Assembly (NCBI GenBank): GCA_029565685.1
Contig: JAKQNR010000020.1
Location: forward strand, 82,121-146,120
Length of the DNA: 64,000 nucleotides
From: a bacterium
GTDB lineage: Bacteria; Zhuqueibacterota; Zhuqueibacteria; Residuimicrobiales; Residuimicrobiaceae
Reading direction: 5' to 3'
Of this stretch, positions 26,305 through 36,033 are shown piece after piece (the stretch's first letter is position 1; every line of letters begins with the position of its first letter). Below the pieces are notes generated by a model. The model was not told the origin of the DNA. It ran no database searches and saw nothing but the letters and a program-made list of their open reading frames with translations. A program made the translations under genes and the position numbers.

Positions 26305-28083
26305 ATGAAACCATTTCGCATCCTTTTTCTATATGCCCTACTTTTTTCCGTCGCTGTTCAGGCGGCGGATTACAATAAATTATACCAGCAGCGCTGCGAC
26401 AGCGTACTTTCGTATTATAAAAAGCTGCCCTATGGACCGGACGCGTTTCGCGCCATGGTCAAGCTGAACCAGAACTATGATGTCCCGACCGCTTTGCGGA
26501 TCATCGACAGCGTCACCAGTCGGCCGCGCGGCGACATGTTCTGGCTGTATCCGGTGATGTCCATGTATCTGTACGGACAGAAGAACATGCCGGCGGCCTA
26601 TAAAGCCAAGGTGCGCCGATCCCTGAAGGACTATACGCCGTATCGCGGCGATACTGAGAACCATTGGGTTATGTATTACACTTCACTATATTTGGCGTCG
26701 CAATGCTGGCCCAACGAACCAGGCCCTTCCTGGTTCAACGGCAAAAGCTCGGAGGAGAACAGGCTGGATGCCGAGGGCTGGCTGAATTACTGGATGACCA
26801 CCACCACCACCATCGGCCAGGGTGAGTTCGACTCGCCCGCCTATCTCTCTTTCTTTCTCACCCCCATGTTCATGTTGAACCAATTCAGCCGGGATCCGGT
26901 GATGAAAAAACGGGCCGAGATTATGATCCATTGGCTGCTGGCAGATTTTTTTATCGATTATCTCGACGGCCAATATTGCGGCCCGCACAGCCGCATCTAT
27001 GAGCCGGATATATTCGACAAACGGCAGAGCATGATGAGCAAGACCGCCGCCTTTTTCCTCGGCGACCGGCCGCTGTTCAACCGCAAGGGGGAACCGGTTA
27101 ATTTTCTCGGCAACTGCCTGGTGTGCGCCATGAGCGATTACCGCCTGCCGGACATCCTCTATCGCATCGCCACGGACCGCAGTCAACCGTATGTCAGCTA
27201 CGAACGCAAGCGATCGCGCAACCGGCTGCGCTATTATGAGGAGCGCAATCCCACGGTGAACAAGGTTATGTACATGACGCCGTCGACCGCGCTGGGCAGC
27301 ATTCAATGGGGCCACACCGAACAGATCCTGCAGCATACCTGGGCGCTGACCTGGAAAGCGGTCAAACCGGGCGAGGTGACCACGCTGTTCACTCTGCATC
27401 CCTATTATTCAGCTCGGGATATGGGCTCTTTGTTCACCTCGTTGCTCGGCTCCATTGTGGCGGATGTGGTGGATTCCAAGACCACCTACGACAAAGAGGA
27501 CAAATTGGTGGGCTCTTCGCCCTATGAAAAGCTCATGCAATACAAGAATACGCTGATCGGCCTCTACGATCTCAGCGGGCCGGATGTGGTCTATCGGCAC
27601 TATGACGGCTTTTTCTCCAAAGACCTGCAGGAGCGCATCGAGGATGCCTCCGGCTGGATTTTCGCTTGCACGCCGACGGTTTATATCGCCTTCCGGCCGC
27701 TGAAGAAATACGAGTGGATCGAAGAAAAACAGGTTTGGCGGTTGCGCAGCCATGACGTCAAAAACGGTTTTATTTTGGAGGTCAAACAACCTGAGGAATG
27801 CAAATCGTTCGCCGATTTTCAGACCGCGATCAGAGCCAATCTGGTGGAACTCATCGATTTTGAACGCACCCTGTGCGTACGCTATCGCACACTGGACGGC
27901 GATGTGCTCGAGTGTGATTACAGCGGCCGGCGACTGGTGAACGGACGGAACGATGATCCGACCGATTATCCGCTGTTCGATTCACCCTATCTCCAGTCCG
28001 CCGCAGGCAGCCAAAAGATGGAGATCAAACACCAGAACAAAAAGATGGTGTTGGATTTGGCCAAGGCGACGATCACCTATTAA
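26305..28083 (+). CDS. Unrecognised secreted protein, glycan-lyase-like architecture
   Basis: 592 residues with a signal peptide (LFSVAVQA end, about residue 20). The first 270 residues are helix-rich and aromatic (HWVMYYTSLYLASQCW, WLNYWMTTTTTIGQGEF), as in (alpha/alpha) toroid enzymes acting on polysaccharides. The second half is beta-rich (YMTPSTALGSIQWGH, SGWIFACTPTVYIAFRPLKK). The toroid-plus-beta-sandwich layout recalls heparinase-like or alginate-lyase families, but I cannot name the family or catalytic residues. GGGAG precedes the ATG. It follows the Asp-box propeller closely and precedes the polysaccharide operon by 228 bases. Confidence 0.8.
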   Translation: MKPFRILFLYALLFSVAVQAADYNKLYQQRCDSVLSYYKKLPYGPDAFRAMVKLNQNYDVPTALRIIDSVTSRPRGDMFWLYPVMSMYLYGQKNMPAAYKAKVRRSLKDYTPYRGDTENHWVMYYTSLYLASQCWPNEPGPSWFNGKSSEENRLDAEGWLNYWMTTTTTIGQGEFDSPAYLSFFLTPMFMLNQFSRDPVMKKRAEIMIHWLLADFFIDYLDGQYCGPHSRIYEPDIFDKRQSMMSKTAAFFLGDRPLFNRKGEPVNFLGNCLVCAMSDYRLPDILYRIATDRSQPYVSYERKRSRNRLRYYEERNPTVNKVMYMTPSTALGSIQWGHTEQILQHTWALTWKAVKPGEVTTLFTLHPYYSARDMGSLFTSLLGSIVADVVDSKTTYDKEDKLVGSSPYEKLMQYKNTLIGLYDLSGPDVVYRHYDGFFSKDLQERIEDASGWIFACTPTVYIAFRPLKKYEWIEEKQVWRLRSHDVKNGFILEVKQPEECKSFADFQTAIRANLVELIDFERTLCVRYRTLDGDVLECDYSGRRLVNGRNDDPTDYPLFDSPYLQSAAGSQKMEIKHQNKKMVLDLAKATITY

Positions 28084-28311
28084 ACCGTGTACAGGGATGG
28101 CGCGTGCGGTTGCGGCGTCCCGGCGCGGTCCGATTTCCAGTCGTTGCCGCCGGCAAGGGCTGCAGCCGGTGCCGGCCGCAGCGGGCCGGGTGGGGCGGCT
28201 TGCCGGCGTTTTCTGAAGGGGAGGTAAAATTCGACGACGCTCACCGCTGTAAAAACAGCGGTCGTTCTTTTCACCCCTATGGCACAGGAACTTACTCTCA
28301 TAAAGCGATCC

Positions 28312-29829
28312 ATGATCAAGAGAATTACCTTTGTTCTATCTTTGCTGTTGTTGCAGGCAGCCATGAGCCAGACGCTTCGGCCTTCCCACTGGTCCGATGC
28401 CTACATCCGTTTTCTGCAGACACGAGGATACCTCTGGCAGCTTTCCCCATTAAGCCGGCCGTTGACCGCGGCGGATGTGCAAAAGGCGTTGAGCGCCGAA
28501 TTGACCAGCCCTACGCAGGCATCGGCTGTGGCCTATGAACGCAGCCTGAACTTGATCACCTGCCTGCAACACGAGGGGCTGCGAACCGGATCCCTGCTGA
28601 TCGGCGCCCAGTCGGATGAACGATATGTCGATGATCGACAGGACAAGCATTACGCGGGTGTGCATCGACTGCATCTGGGCGTTCAGCTCAGGCCCTGGCT
28701 GCAGCTGTACAACGTTATGGTCGCTGATTCGCGGTTGGACAATCAGCCTGATTATCTCGGCATTCAACAGAACGGTTTCGCCGGCTATACCGAACAGGCC
28801 TTTCTGCGCCTGTATCGAGATGGATTGGAGTTCAAGATCGGCCGGGATTTTCTTCGGCTGGGGCCGGGGCATGACGCCGCGCTGTTCATCTCCGATCACT
28901 CGCGGCCGCTGGATCAGGTGATGCTGTCTTTTCGTCAACCGTGGTTTATTTACCAGTTCTTTGTCGCCACTCTGGACCCAAGCCGCTATATGGCGGCTGG
29001 AGCGGTCGACCGACAAAACCGCTATCTGTCCGGTCATCGCCTGGAGGTGCGGCCGTGGCGGTTTCTCTCTGCGGCGCTGCAGGAGGCGGTGATCTATGGC
29101 GGAATGGGCGCCGGAATGAATTTAGCATACTGCAATCCCTTTGCGTTTTTTCATGCTGAGCAGATGAACGGCCCTGATCCTGCCAACACCCTGGGCAGCG
29201 TGCAGCTGGCGGTCAAGCCGGCGCGCAACTGGCTCTTTTATGCCGATCTGCTCATCGATGATCTGCAGGTGGAAAATTCCGGCCCCGGCGACAGAGAACC
29301 GGCTGAATGGGGTTATCTGCTGGGCGTCGACTGGTCGGATCCGTTTTGGCTGCGGGGGTTGGACTTGTTCGCCGAGTACACCGCGGTCGCTAATCGTACC
29401 TACAATACCGTTAATCCGTGGGAAAAATGGCTGCATCGTCGGCTGCCTCTGGGCCACTTTCTCGGCAACGACTTTACCCGGCTGTTGTCCGGACTTTCCT
29501 ATTGGCCGGTCTCCGCTTGGCGGCTTTCTATCACTTATGAACATCGGCGAAAGGGGGAGGGGCGTATTGAAGCGGAATTCGATGAGCCATGGCTCGATCT
29601 GCCGAAGGGTGAAAACTATCATGAACCATTTCCCTTCGGCGTCGTTGAATCTTTGGATCTGTTGACCCTCGACCTGAGCTGGCAGCCCCGTTGGGGCTTC
29701 TGTGTGTTCGGACACGCCCGTCACACAAGAGCATCCAACTGGAGCCATCAATCCGGGGCCGAACGATCTTTCTGGCAGGGCCAGGCCGGCGTCTCTCTGG
29801 ATCTTTTTAAACCAATCAGGATGCCGTAA
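28312..29829 (+). CDS. Wzi family outer-membrane capsule-assembly protein
   Basis: 505 residues. Signal peptide IKRITFVLSLLLLQAAMSQ, then an outer-membrane beta-barrel. The motif GRDFLRLGPGHDAALFISDH resembles the conserved block in the capsule_assembly_Wzi family, and the rest is alternating-strand barrel sequence (LQLYNVMVADSRL, WLFYADLLIDDLQV) with a C-terminal barrel end. Wzi in E. coli is an outer-membrane lectin that anchors capsule to the surface. An in-frame ATG at 28279 also exists; neither start has a strong ribosome binding site, and I chose 28312 because the signal peptide begins there. It leads the polysaccharide gene set through 34645. Confidence 0.85.
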   Translation: MIKRITFVLSLLLLQAAMSQTLRPSHWSDAYIRFLQTRGYLWQLSPLSRPLTAADVQKALSAELTSPTQASAVAYERSLNLITCLQHEGLRTGSLLIGAQSDERYVDDRQDKHYAGVHRLHLGVQLRPWLQLYNVMVADSRLDNQPDYLGIQQNGFAGYTEQAFLRLYRDGLEFKIGRDFLRLGPGHDAALFISDHSRPLDQVMLSFRQPWFIYQFFVATLDPSRYMAAGAVDRQNRYLSGHRLEVRPWRFLSAALQEAVIYGGMGAGMNLAYCNPFAFFHAEQMNGPDPANTLGSVQLAVKPARNWLFYADLLIDDLQVENSGPGDREPAEWGYLLGVDWSDPFWLRGLDLFAEYTAVANRTYNTVNPWEKWLHRRLPLGHFLGNDFTRLLSGLSYWPVSAWRLSITYEHRRKGEGRIEAEFDEPWLDLPKGENYHEPFPFGVVESLDLLTLDLSWQPRWGFCVFGHARHTRASNWSHQSGAERSFWQGQAGVSLDLFKPIRMP

Positions 29830-29862
29830 CAGCAACCTCTTTATTCAGAAACAGGAGGGTAT

Positions 29863-30870
29863 ATGATCAATGTGGGCGTGATCGGCGTAGGTTATTGGGG
29901 CCCCAACATCATCCGTAATTTCGACGGTTTTGAAGGGGCCAACATGATGATGTGTTCGGATCTGCGGCCCGAGCGGCTGGCGTTCATTCGGAAAAAGTTT
30001 CCCACCATTCAGACCACGCCCGATTATAGCGAGATCATCCATTCTTCGTCCATCGATGCGGTGGCCATCTGTACGCCGGTGTTCACGCACTATGAAATCG
30101 CCAAAGCGGCGCTGCAGGCGGGCAAGCATGTGTTGCTGGAAAAACCGATGACCTCCACTTCGGCGCAGGCCGAGGAACTGGTGGAGCTGGCCGGAAAGAA
30201 AAAAGTGACGCTGATGCTGGATCACACCTTCATTTACACCGGCGCCGTGCGATTGATCAAAAAATATCTCGATGCGGGCGAGATCGGCGACGTCTACTAT
30301 TTCGACTCTGTGCGCATCAACCTCGGCCTATTCCAACACGACGTCAACGTCATCTGGGATCTGGCGCCGCACGACATCGCCATTATGGATTTTCTTCTCA
30401 ACCGCAAACCGGAAGCGGTCGTGGCCACCGGTTCGGACCACGTCGGCCAGGGCTTGGAGGATGTGGCCTATCTGACCATCTACTTTCCTGACCATCTGAT
30501 CGCTCATATCCATGTGAATTGGCTGTCTCCGGTCAAACTCCGCCAGACCATCATCGCCGGCGCTAAAAAGATGATAGTGTGGGACGACAATCTGCCGCAG
30601 GACAAGATTAAAATCTATGACGCCGGCATCACCGTCAACCGCTCCAAGGATGAGATCTATGACACGCTGATTCAATACCGCACCGGCGATATGTTCGCCC
30701 CCAAGGTGCCGCTGACCGAAGCCTTGTCCGCCGAGGTGGCTCATTTTGTCGAGTGCATCGAAAAGGGCGTGAAACCATTGACCAACGGCCAGGCCGGCGT
30801 GAATATGGTGCGCATCCTCGAGGCATCGGAGAAATCCATCAAAGCGCGCGGCAAAGAGATCAGACTGTAA
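29863..30870 (+). CDS. Gfo/Idh/MocA family NAD(P)-dependent dehydrogenase
   Basis: 335 residues. The N-terminal Rossmann fold is clear (INVGVIGVGYWGPNIIRNFD, GxGxxG), followed by the family hallmark AGKHVLLEKPM (Glu-Lys-Pro) and a C-terminal alpha/beta domain. It is closest in feel to the WbpB/WlbA sugar-nucleotide dehydrogenases that oxidise the 3-position of UDP-GlcNAc derivatives for diacetamido sugars. That fits its place beside RmlA and a hexapeptide acetyltransferase, but the nucleotide-sugar substrate is an inference. AGGAGGG precedes the ATG, 33 bases after the Wzi-like gene. Length is normal. Confidence 0.93.
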   Translation: MINVGVIGVGYWGPNIIRNFDGFEGANMMMCSDLRPERLAFIRKKFPTIQTTPDYSEIIHSSSIDAVAICTPVFTHYEIAKAALQAGKHVLLEKPMTSTSAQAEELVELAGKKKVTLMLDHTFIYTGAVRLIKKYLDAGEIGDVYYFDSVRINLGLFQHDVNVIWDLAPHDIAIMDFLLNRKPEAVVATGSDHVGQGLEDVAYLTIYFPDHLIAHIHVNWLSPVKLRQTIIAGAKKMIVWDDNLPQDKIKIYDAGITVNRSKDEIYDTLIQYRTGDMFAPKVPLTEALSAEVAHFVECIEKGVKPLTNGQAGVNMVRILEASEKSIKARGKEIRL

Positions 30871-30927
30871 CTTTTGGCTTTTTCGTTTTTCTCAAGCGCG
30901 TTCCTCTATTCTTTTAAGGAGACATTT

Positions 30928-31830
30928 GTGAAAGGCATCATTTTGGCCGGCGGCGCGGGCACCCGGTTGTATCCTATCACCCGGGTGGTCAGCAAGCAGC
31001 TGCTGCCGATCTATGACAAGCCGATGATCTATTATCCGCTCTCGGTGCTCATGCTGGCCGGCATTCGGGAGGTGCTGATCATCTCGACGCCGGAGGATCT
31101 CCCCCGTTTTGAGCAGCTGCTGGGCGACGGCTCCCAGTTCGGCCTGAGGCTCAGCTATCAGGTGCAGGAGGCGCCGAACGGCCTGGCTGAGGCGTTCATC
31201 CTCGGCGACTCTTTTATCGGCAAAGATTCAGTTTGTCTGATCCTGGGTGATAATATTTTTTACGGCCAGCACTTTCGCGGCCTGCTGGAAGAATCGGTTC
31301 GGCATATCGAAGCGAAAGGGGGAGGGCTGGTTTTCGGTTATCTGGTGCGCGATCCGGAGCGCTATGGCGTGGTCGAGTTCGATGACGCGGGCCGCGTGCT
31401 CAGCATCGAAGAGAAACCCAAGACGCCGAAAAGCAATTATGCGGTGGTGGGCTTGTACTTTTTCGACAACCGCGTGATCGAGGTGGCCAGGACGATCAAA
31501 CCCTCTGCGCGCGGCGAACTGGAAATAACCGATGTCAACCGGATCTATCTGCAAAATCAGCAATTGGCGGTGCGCCTGCTCGGCCGTGGTTTCGCCTGGC
31601 TTGACACCGGTACTTATGAGAGCCTTTTGGACGCCGCCAGTTTCGTCAAAACCATCCAGGACCGGCAGGGATTCAAAATCGCCTGTCTGGAGGAAATCGC
31701 CTTTGGCAAAGGATGGATTACCGCCGACCGGCTGCAGGAACAGGCGCGGTTCAACCGCAAGAACGAATACGGTCAATATCTTTCCATTCTGGCTAAAGAG
31801 AAAATGACCCCTTTTCCGAGCGGCAGATGA
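30928..31830 (+). CDS. rmlA: Glucose-1-phosphate thymidylyltransferase
   Basis: 300 residues, the usual RmlA/RfbA length. It makes dTDP-glucose from dTTP and glucose 1-phosphate in the cytoplasm. N-terminal signature [16 protein letters not shown] (nucleotide binding), then [25 protein letters not shown] (metal binding) and the helical C-terminus. Start: GTG at 30928 with AAGGAG 7 bases upstream; an ATG at 30874 is in frame but lies before this site. It is in the polysaccharide operon between the Gfo/Idh gene and the acetyltransferase, with no RmlB, RmlC or RmlD in the window, so the final dTDP sugar is unknown. Confidence 0.95.
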   Translation: MKGIILAGGAGTRLYPITRVVSKQLLPIYDKPMIYYPLSVLMLAGIREVLIISTPEDLPRFEQLLGDGSQFGLRLSYQVQEAPNGLAEAFILGDSFIGKDSVCLILGDNIFYGQHFRGLLEESVRHIEAKGGGLVFGYLVRDPERYGVVEFDDAGRVLSIEEKPKTPKSNYAVVGLYFFDNRVIEVARTIKPSARGELEITDVNRIYLQNQQLAVRLLGRGFAWLDTGTYESLLDAASFVKTIQDRQGFKIACLEEIAFGKGWITADRLQEQARFNRKNEYGQYLSILAKEKMTPFPSGR

Positions 31831-31937
31831 AGGGGGCGATCCAGAAACGCCAAATGTCGCAAGAATGAATTCTGCGCTTGGGCGGCAGCCCGTGCGCTTC
31901 AATGTGAGCTCGGCCTACTTTATCCAGGAGAACGTGT

Positions 31938-32420
31938 ATGCAATTCGTCAGTATTGCGGATTCGGTGAAATTGGGCAAAGACGTCAAGATTTTCAACTTT
32001 GTCAATTTATACGGGTGCGAGATCGGCGATGGAACCAAGATCGGAACTTTTGTCGAGATTCAAAAGGGCGCCACCATAGGCAAGAACTGCAAAATTTCCA
32101 GTCACACTTTCATCTGTGAGGGCGTGCACATCGAAGACCATTGTTTCATCGGTCACAATGTGACGTTCATCAATGATAAATATCCGCGCGCCACGACCAG
32201 CGACGGCTCGCTGCAGACAGAGGCGGACTGGACCTGTGAGCCCACTTTTGTCAAACAGGGCGCTTCCATCGGCTCCAGTGCCACGATCCTCTGCGGTCTG
32301 ACCATCGGTGAAAACGCTATCGTCGGCGCCGGCAGTGTGGTTACCAAAGATGTTCCGGCCAACTCGGTGGTGGCCGGAAATCCCGCCCGGGTAATACGTA
32401 AATTAGAGGAAAAGAAATGA
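31938..32420 (+). CDS. Hexapeptide-repeat sugar N-acyltransferase (WbpD/FdtC-like)
   Basis: 160 residues in a left-handed beta-helix with hexapeptide repeats (CEIGDGTKIGTFVEIQKGAT, IGENAIVGAGSVVTKDVPAN, VAGNPARVI). HNVTFINDKYPRA is a marker of the WbpD/WlbB and FdtC group, which acetylate amino sugars bound to UDP or dTDP in surface-polysaccharide synthesis. The neighbouring rmlA suggests a dTDP sugar; the neighbouring Gfo/Idh enzyme suggests a UDP one. AGGAG precedes the ATG. Its stop overlaps the next gene's start (ATGA at 32417-32420), so the two are translationally coupled. Confidence 0.93.
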   Translation: MQFVSIADSVKLGKDVKIFNFVNLYGCEIGDGTKIGTFVEIQKGATIGKNCKISSHTFICEGVHIEDHCFIGHNVTFINDKYPRATTSDGSLQTEADWTCEPTFVKQGASIGSSATILCGLTIGENAIVGAGSVVTKDVPANSVVAGNPARVIRKLEEKK

Positions 32421-34645
32421 TAAACAGACTGGCCAGAATGGGAATGGGGATAGGGTTGCTGGCCGCCGGCCTGCTTTTTGCACAATCCGTACCGACCATG
32501 ACGATTTCCGCTCTCACCGTGCCATCCTGGCACGACCGGGTGGAACAAGTGCGCACGGTTTACCATCTGGATTGTCGGTTCACCAGCCGCGACACCGTGC
32601 TGTTCAGCAGAAAAAGCCGCGGCTTGAGCATCGTTTCGGTGGATTCTCTGGGGCCCGCTGAACTGGCCTGCGGCATCGCCATCGACTCCACCTTTGGCGA
32701 TTATGGCGTGCATGAACTGCTGGTGGTGGACCAGAGTGGTGAGAAAAAACTGGCGCTGCAGCTGGAGGTGCGGCTGTCGCAGATGCCGACCGTCGATTAT
32801 GTCACAGTCTATCAGAGCGGTCAGACACGACGCGATACCCTGCGACTGGCGTCCAGCGGACGCACCATGGCCTCTATAACGGTCTGCGGAAGCGCCCTGC
32901 TGTCGTCCAGCACCATCGATTTTGACGATTCGGCGATCCAAGTGATGAAGGATCCGGCCCGGCGGACGAGCTACAGTCCCGACAGTCTGCGCTTTGCCCT
33001 GGAGGTGGACGGTCGCAGCGTCGATCTGGGACCGCACACCTTTCGACTGCAGAGCGCCTATGGTCCGGATGGATTCGGCGCTCTGGTGTTCACCAGCGAT
33101 CAGGCCCCCAAGATAACCGGCGTGATGCCGACGATCAATGCGGACGGCCGCGAACGCAAAGTGCGGCTCAACGGGCAGAATTTTTATAAAGGACTGCGCG
33201 CTGCTCTGACGCCGGATGAAGGCAATGTGTCGGTCGAAGCCGTCACCGCCCATTATCTCGATCTCACGGTCTCTCTGCCGGCCCTGGATAAAAACCAACC
33301 CTATCGTCTGGTCATCGTCAATGCCGATGGTCAGGCGGACACCTCCAATTTCTTTATCGGTCAGGCCATGCCCCTATCGTCGGCGCGGGTGCAGCGCATC
33401 GATGATGGGTTGTTGTTTCTCGACCGTAAGACCCGGTTGGTGATCGCGGTGGAGGCTGCCGGCAACCGCCGTTTACAACGTCAACGCTCCTACGAGTTGA
33501 ACATCGAATCCAACCGTTTTCCGGTCACCCAGGTCATCGATGACAGCACCTGTGAGGTGGAACTGCTTTTGCACGACAAGCCGGAAAAGACTTTTCTCGA
33601 CCGACGGACCTTTACCCTCAGCGAGGCGGGCAGCGCGCCATCCTGGAAAGGGGTGCTCCAGGTGCTGCAACCGCCGGTGATCACCTTTGTCTCCCCGCAG
33701 AGGGTGCTGCATCCATTGGACACGCTGAATCTGGTGATCAAAGGCAGCCGCTTGGCTCAAGTCGATTTAAATCTGGATGAAGCAGAGGTCGTGTTCAAAG
33801 TAATCGAGAAACGCGACGATCTCATTCGAGCTCAGGCCATCAGCAGCCGGATGGCAACCCCGGGGGTGTATCCGATGGAGGCGCGCGTATCCGGCATTCC
33901 TTTCCGCTTTGAGGATTTCAGTTTGACGGTACGGCCCTGGCAGCCCTTTGCCTCCTTCGCCCGCCTGGAAGTCTTTTCCCATAGGGGCGATCTGATTCAC
34001 GCCGGTTGGACGCGCACGGTGCGGCCGGTCAACATCGATGATGGCATCCGCGTGACTCTGATGCCCGATTCGTTGCCGGCCGATTCCGGCGTGCAGAAAG
34101 TGGAGATCCTTGCGGTGCTGCTGGATTCAGCCAACATCGTCCGTTCGGAATCCATGGATAAGCGATTCTTCAGCCTGGAGCCGGGCCAGGAGAGAACGAC
34201 CTGGCAGTGGCGGCCGCGGATCCGCGCGCGATCCGGAGAAAGCATAGAGTTGATCGTACGCAATCCCGGCGATCAGAACCGGCTGATGCAATCCTTTATC
34301 GTCAAGCGTCGGTGGTACGAGGCCTTTCAACCGTCCACCTCGTTCATCCTCTTTAAGATACCGTTCGAGGGGGAGGCGACTACGGCGATCCTGAGTTCCA
34401 TCGGCATCGGCATGTCCTATCAACCGTTGTGGATGCAAAAATTCATGAGCGTGGATTTTTCCTTTATCCTCGGCAATGTGAATTCGGGCGACGACGATAA
34501 CTCTTTGCAGACCGGCCTGGGTGCGAGTCTGATCTTCTGGAATTACCTGCAGGTGGGATTGGGCGTGGATTTCAACGGCCACAAAAGCAATCCGACGTTT
34601 TTATTCATCGGCTCCCGTTTCAAATTGCCGTCTCTGTGGAAGTAG
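32417..34645 (+). CDS. Large envelope protein with Ig/IPT-like repeats and barrel-like C-terminus
   Basis: 742 residues. The signal peptide (GLLAAGLLFAQ end) is followed by beta-rich repeats; segments such as PKITGVMPTINADGRERKVR and PPVITFVSPQRVLHPLDTLN have the form of IPT/TIG-type Ig domains. The last 100 residues (SIGIGMSYQPLWMQ, VDFSFILGNV, LQVGLGVDFNG) look like an outer-membrane barrel end. I do not recognise the family. It overlaps the acetyltransferase by four bases (ATGA), so it belongs to the polysaccharide operon and could act in export or attachment of the glycan; that is inference. The operon ends here; the next gene is convergent. Confidence 0.8.
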   Translation: MINRLARMGMGIGLLAAGLLFAQSVPTMTISALTVPSWHDRVEQVRTVYHLDCRFTSRDTVLFSRKSRGLSIVSVDSLGPAELACGIAIDSTFGDYGVHELLVVDQSGEKKLALQLEVRLSQMPTVDYVTVYQSGQTRRDTLRLASSGRTMASITVCGSALLSSSTIDFDDSAIQVMKDPARRTSYSPDSLRFALEVDGRSVDLGPHTFRLQSAYGPDGFGALVFTSDQAPKITGVMPTINADGRERKVRLNGQNFYKGLRAALTPDEGNVSVEAVTAHYLDLTVSLPALDKNQPYRLVIVNADGQADTSNFFIGQAMPLSSARVQRIDDGLLFLDRKTRLVIAVEAAGNRRLQRQRSYELNIESNRFPVTQVIDDSTCEVELLLHDKPEKTFLDRRTFTLSEAGSAPSWKGVLQVLQPPVITFVSPQRVLHPLDTLNLVIKGSRLAQVDLNLDEAEVVFKVIEKRDDLIRAQAISSRMATPGVYPMEARVSGIPFRFEDFSLTVRPWQPFASFARLEVFSHRGDLIHAGWTRTVRPVNIDDGIRVTLMPDSLPADSGVQKVEILAVLLDSANIVRSESMDKRFFSLEPGQERTTWQWRPRIRARSGESIELIVRNPGDQNRLMQSFIVKRRWYEAFQPSTSFILFKIPFEGEATTAILSSIGIGMSYQPLWMQKFMSVDFSFILGNVNSGDDDNSLQTGLGASLIFWNYLQVGLGVDFNGHKSNPTFLFIGSRFKLPSLWK

Positions 34646-34772
34646 GACCGGCGGCAGCGCTGGAGGCGAGCTGCCGCTGCAGGGGATGGGATCGCCGGGC
34701 TCAACAAGCCCGGCGGAAATCAAATAGACCGATCATCGAGTCGAACCGACCAGCGCCGACCATCGTGTTGCG

Positions 34773-35990
34773 CTATTTTTTCAAGCTCAGTGAGAAATTT
34801 TTAGCGGCCATGTCGGCAATGCTTTCGCCGATCGAGATCGACGCAGTGGCTGCGGGTGAGGGCGCGTTCAGCACGTGGACCTGATGCTCCGCCTCGACGA
34901 TGCGAAAATCGTCCACCAGAGCCCCATTGGGTTCCAACGCCTGTGCGCGCACACCGGCGCCGCCGGGTTTCACGTCGTCATAGCCGATGGCCGGCACCAA
35001 TCTTTGCAGCGCCTGCACAAACGCCTTTTTATTGAAAGAACGATAAAATTCTCCTAACCCCATCTTCCAGAATTTAATCGCCATCAGCCAGAATCCGCCG
35101 TACAGGCCGAACTGCAGGGTGTCCGCCAGGGAAAAGCTGGTTTTGTGATAACCCTCCCGTTTGAAGGACAGCACCGCATTGGGCCCGGCCTCTCTGCCGC
35201 CCTTGATCATGCGCGTGAAATGAACCCCGAGAAAGGGAAAACGCGGATCCGGAACCGGATAGATGAGATGGTTGATCAGATAGTGCTTCTCCTCGATCAC
35301 CTCATAATACTCGCCGCGGAAAGGAATGATCTGCAGCCCGGGTTTGACGCCGCAGCGCCGGGCGATGCGGTCTGATTGCAGACCGCCGCAGTTGATCAGA
35401 TTCCGGCAGGCGATATCCCCCTGACTGGTGTTGATGATCAGCTGGTTTTGCTCTCGTTTCAAAGATAGAAAACGGGTGCTGGTTCTGACCTCGCCGTTCT
35501 CCTGAATGATGCGGCTGAAGGCCTCGCTGACCACCAGGTAATCGACGATGCCGGTCTCCTCCACATGCAGGCCGGCGATGCCGGCTACATGGGGTTCGTA
35601 CTCGGTCAGCTCTTCCCGGTTCAACCGCCGCAGGTTTTTCAGTCCGTTGGCAAGGCCTCGACGCTCGAGTTCCTGCAGAGCCGGCAGTTCGCTCTCCTGA
35701 GTGGCGACTACTACTTTGCCGCATCGGTCCACAGGGATTTGGTGCTCGTGGCAAAAGGCGTACATGGCCTCGCGGCCGGCTACACAATTGAGCGCTTTGA
35801 GAGAGCCCGGTTTGTAGTACAGCCCGGAGTGAATAACCCCGCTGTTGTTGCCGGTTTGGTGCGCGGACAGCTTTTTTTCCGCTTCGATGACCAGCAGGGA
35901 TGCTGCATATTTTTTGCTCAAAGCCATGGCCGTGGCTAATCCGACGATGCCTCCGCCGATCACGACCACATCATAGGTTTTCGGGCTCAT
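34773..35990 (-). CDS. lhgO: L-2-hydroxyglutarate oxidase
   Basis: 405 residues. FAD-dependent enzyme of the DAO superfamily that oxidises L-2-hydroxyglutarate to 2-oxoglutarate, passing electrons to the membrane quinone pool. The dinucleotide motif VVVIGGGIVGLATAMALSKK lies at the N-terminus; family signatures include NNSGVIHSGLYY and the C-terminal HVLNAPSPAATASISIGE. AAGGAG lies 7 bases before the ATG at 35990; the longer frame to 36041 has no support. It is 43 bases downstream of the serine hydrolase gene at 36034, so the two are probably co-transcribed, although no functional link is evident. Confidence 0.92.
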   Translation of the reverse strand: MSPKTYDVVVIGGGIVGLATAMALSKKYAASLLVIEAEKKLSAHQTGNNSGVIHSGLYYKPGSLKALNCVAGREAMYAFCHEHQIPVDRCGKVVVATQESELPALQELERRGLANGLKNLRRLNREELTEYEPHVAGIAGLHVEETGIVDYLVVSEAFSRIIQENGEVRTSTRFLSLKREQNQLIINTSQGDIACRNLINCGGLQSDRIARRCGVKPGLQIIPFRGEYYEVIEEKHYLINHLIYPVPDPRFPFLGVHFTRMIKGGREAGPNAVLSFKREGYHKTSFSLADTLQFGLYGGFWLMAIKFWKMGLGEFYRSFNKKAFVQALQRLVPAIGYDDVKPGGAGVRAQALEPNGALVDDFRIVEAEHQVHVLNAPSPAATASISIGESIADMAAKNFSLSLKK

Positions 35991-36033
35991 CTTCTCGCTC
36001 CTTGAAAAGATCCACATCCAATGGCGATGAACG

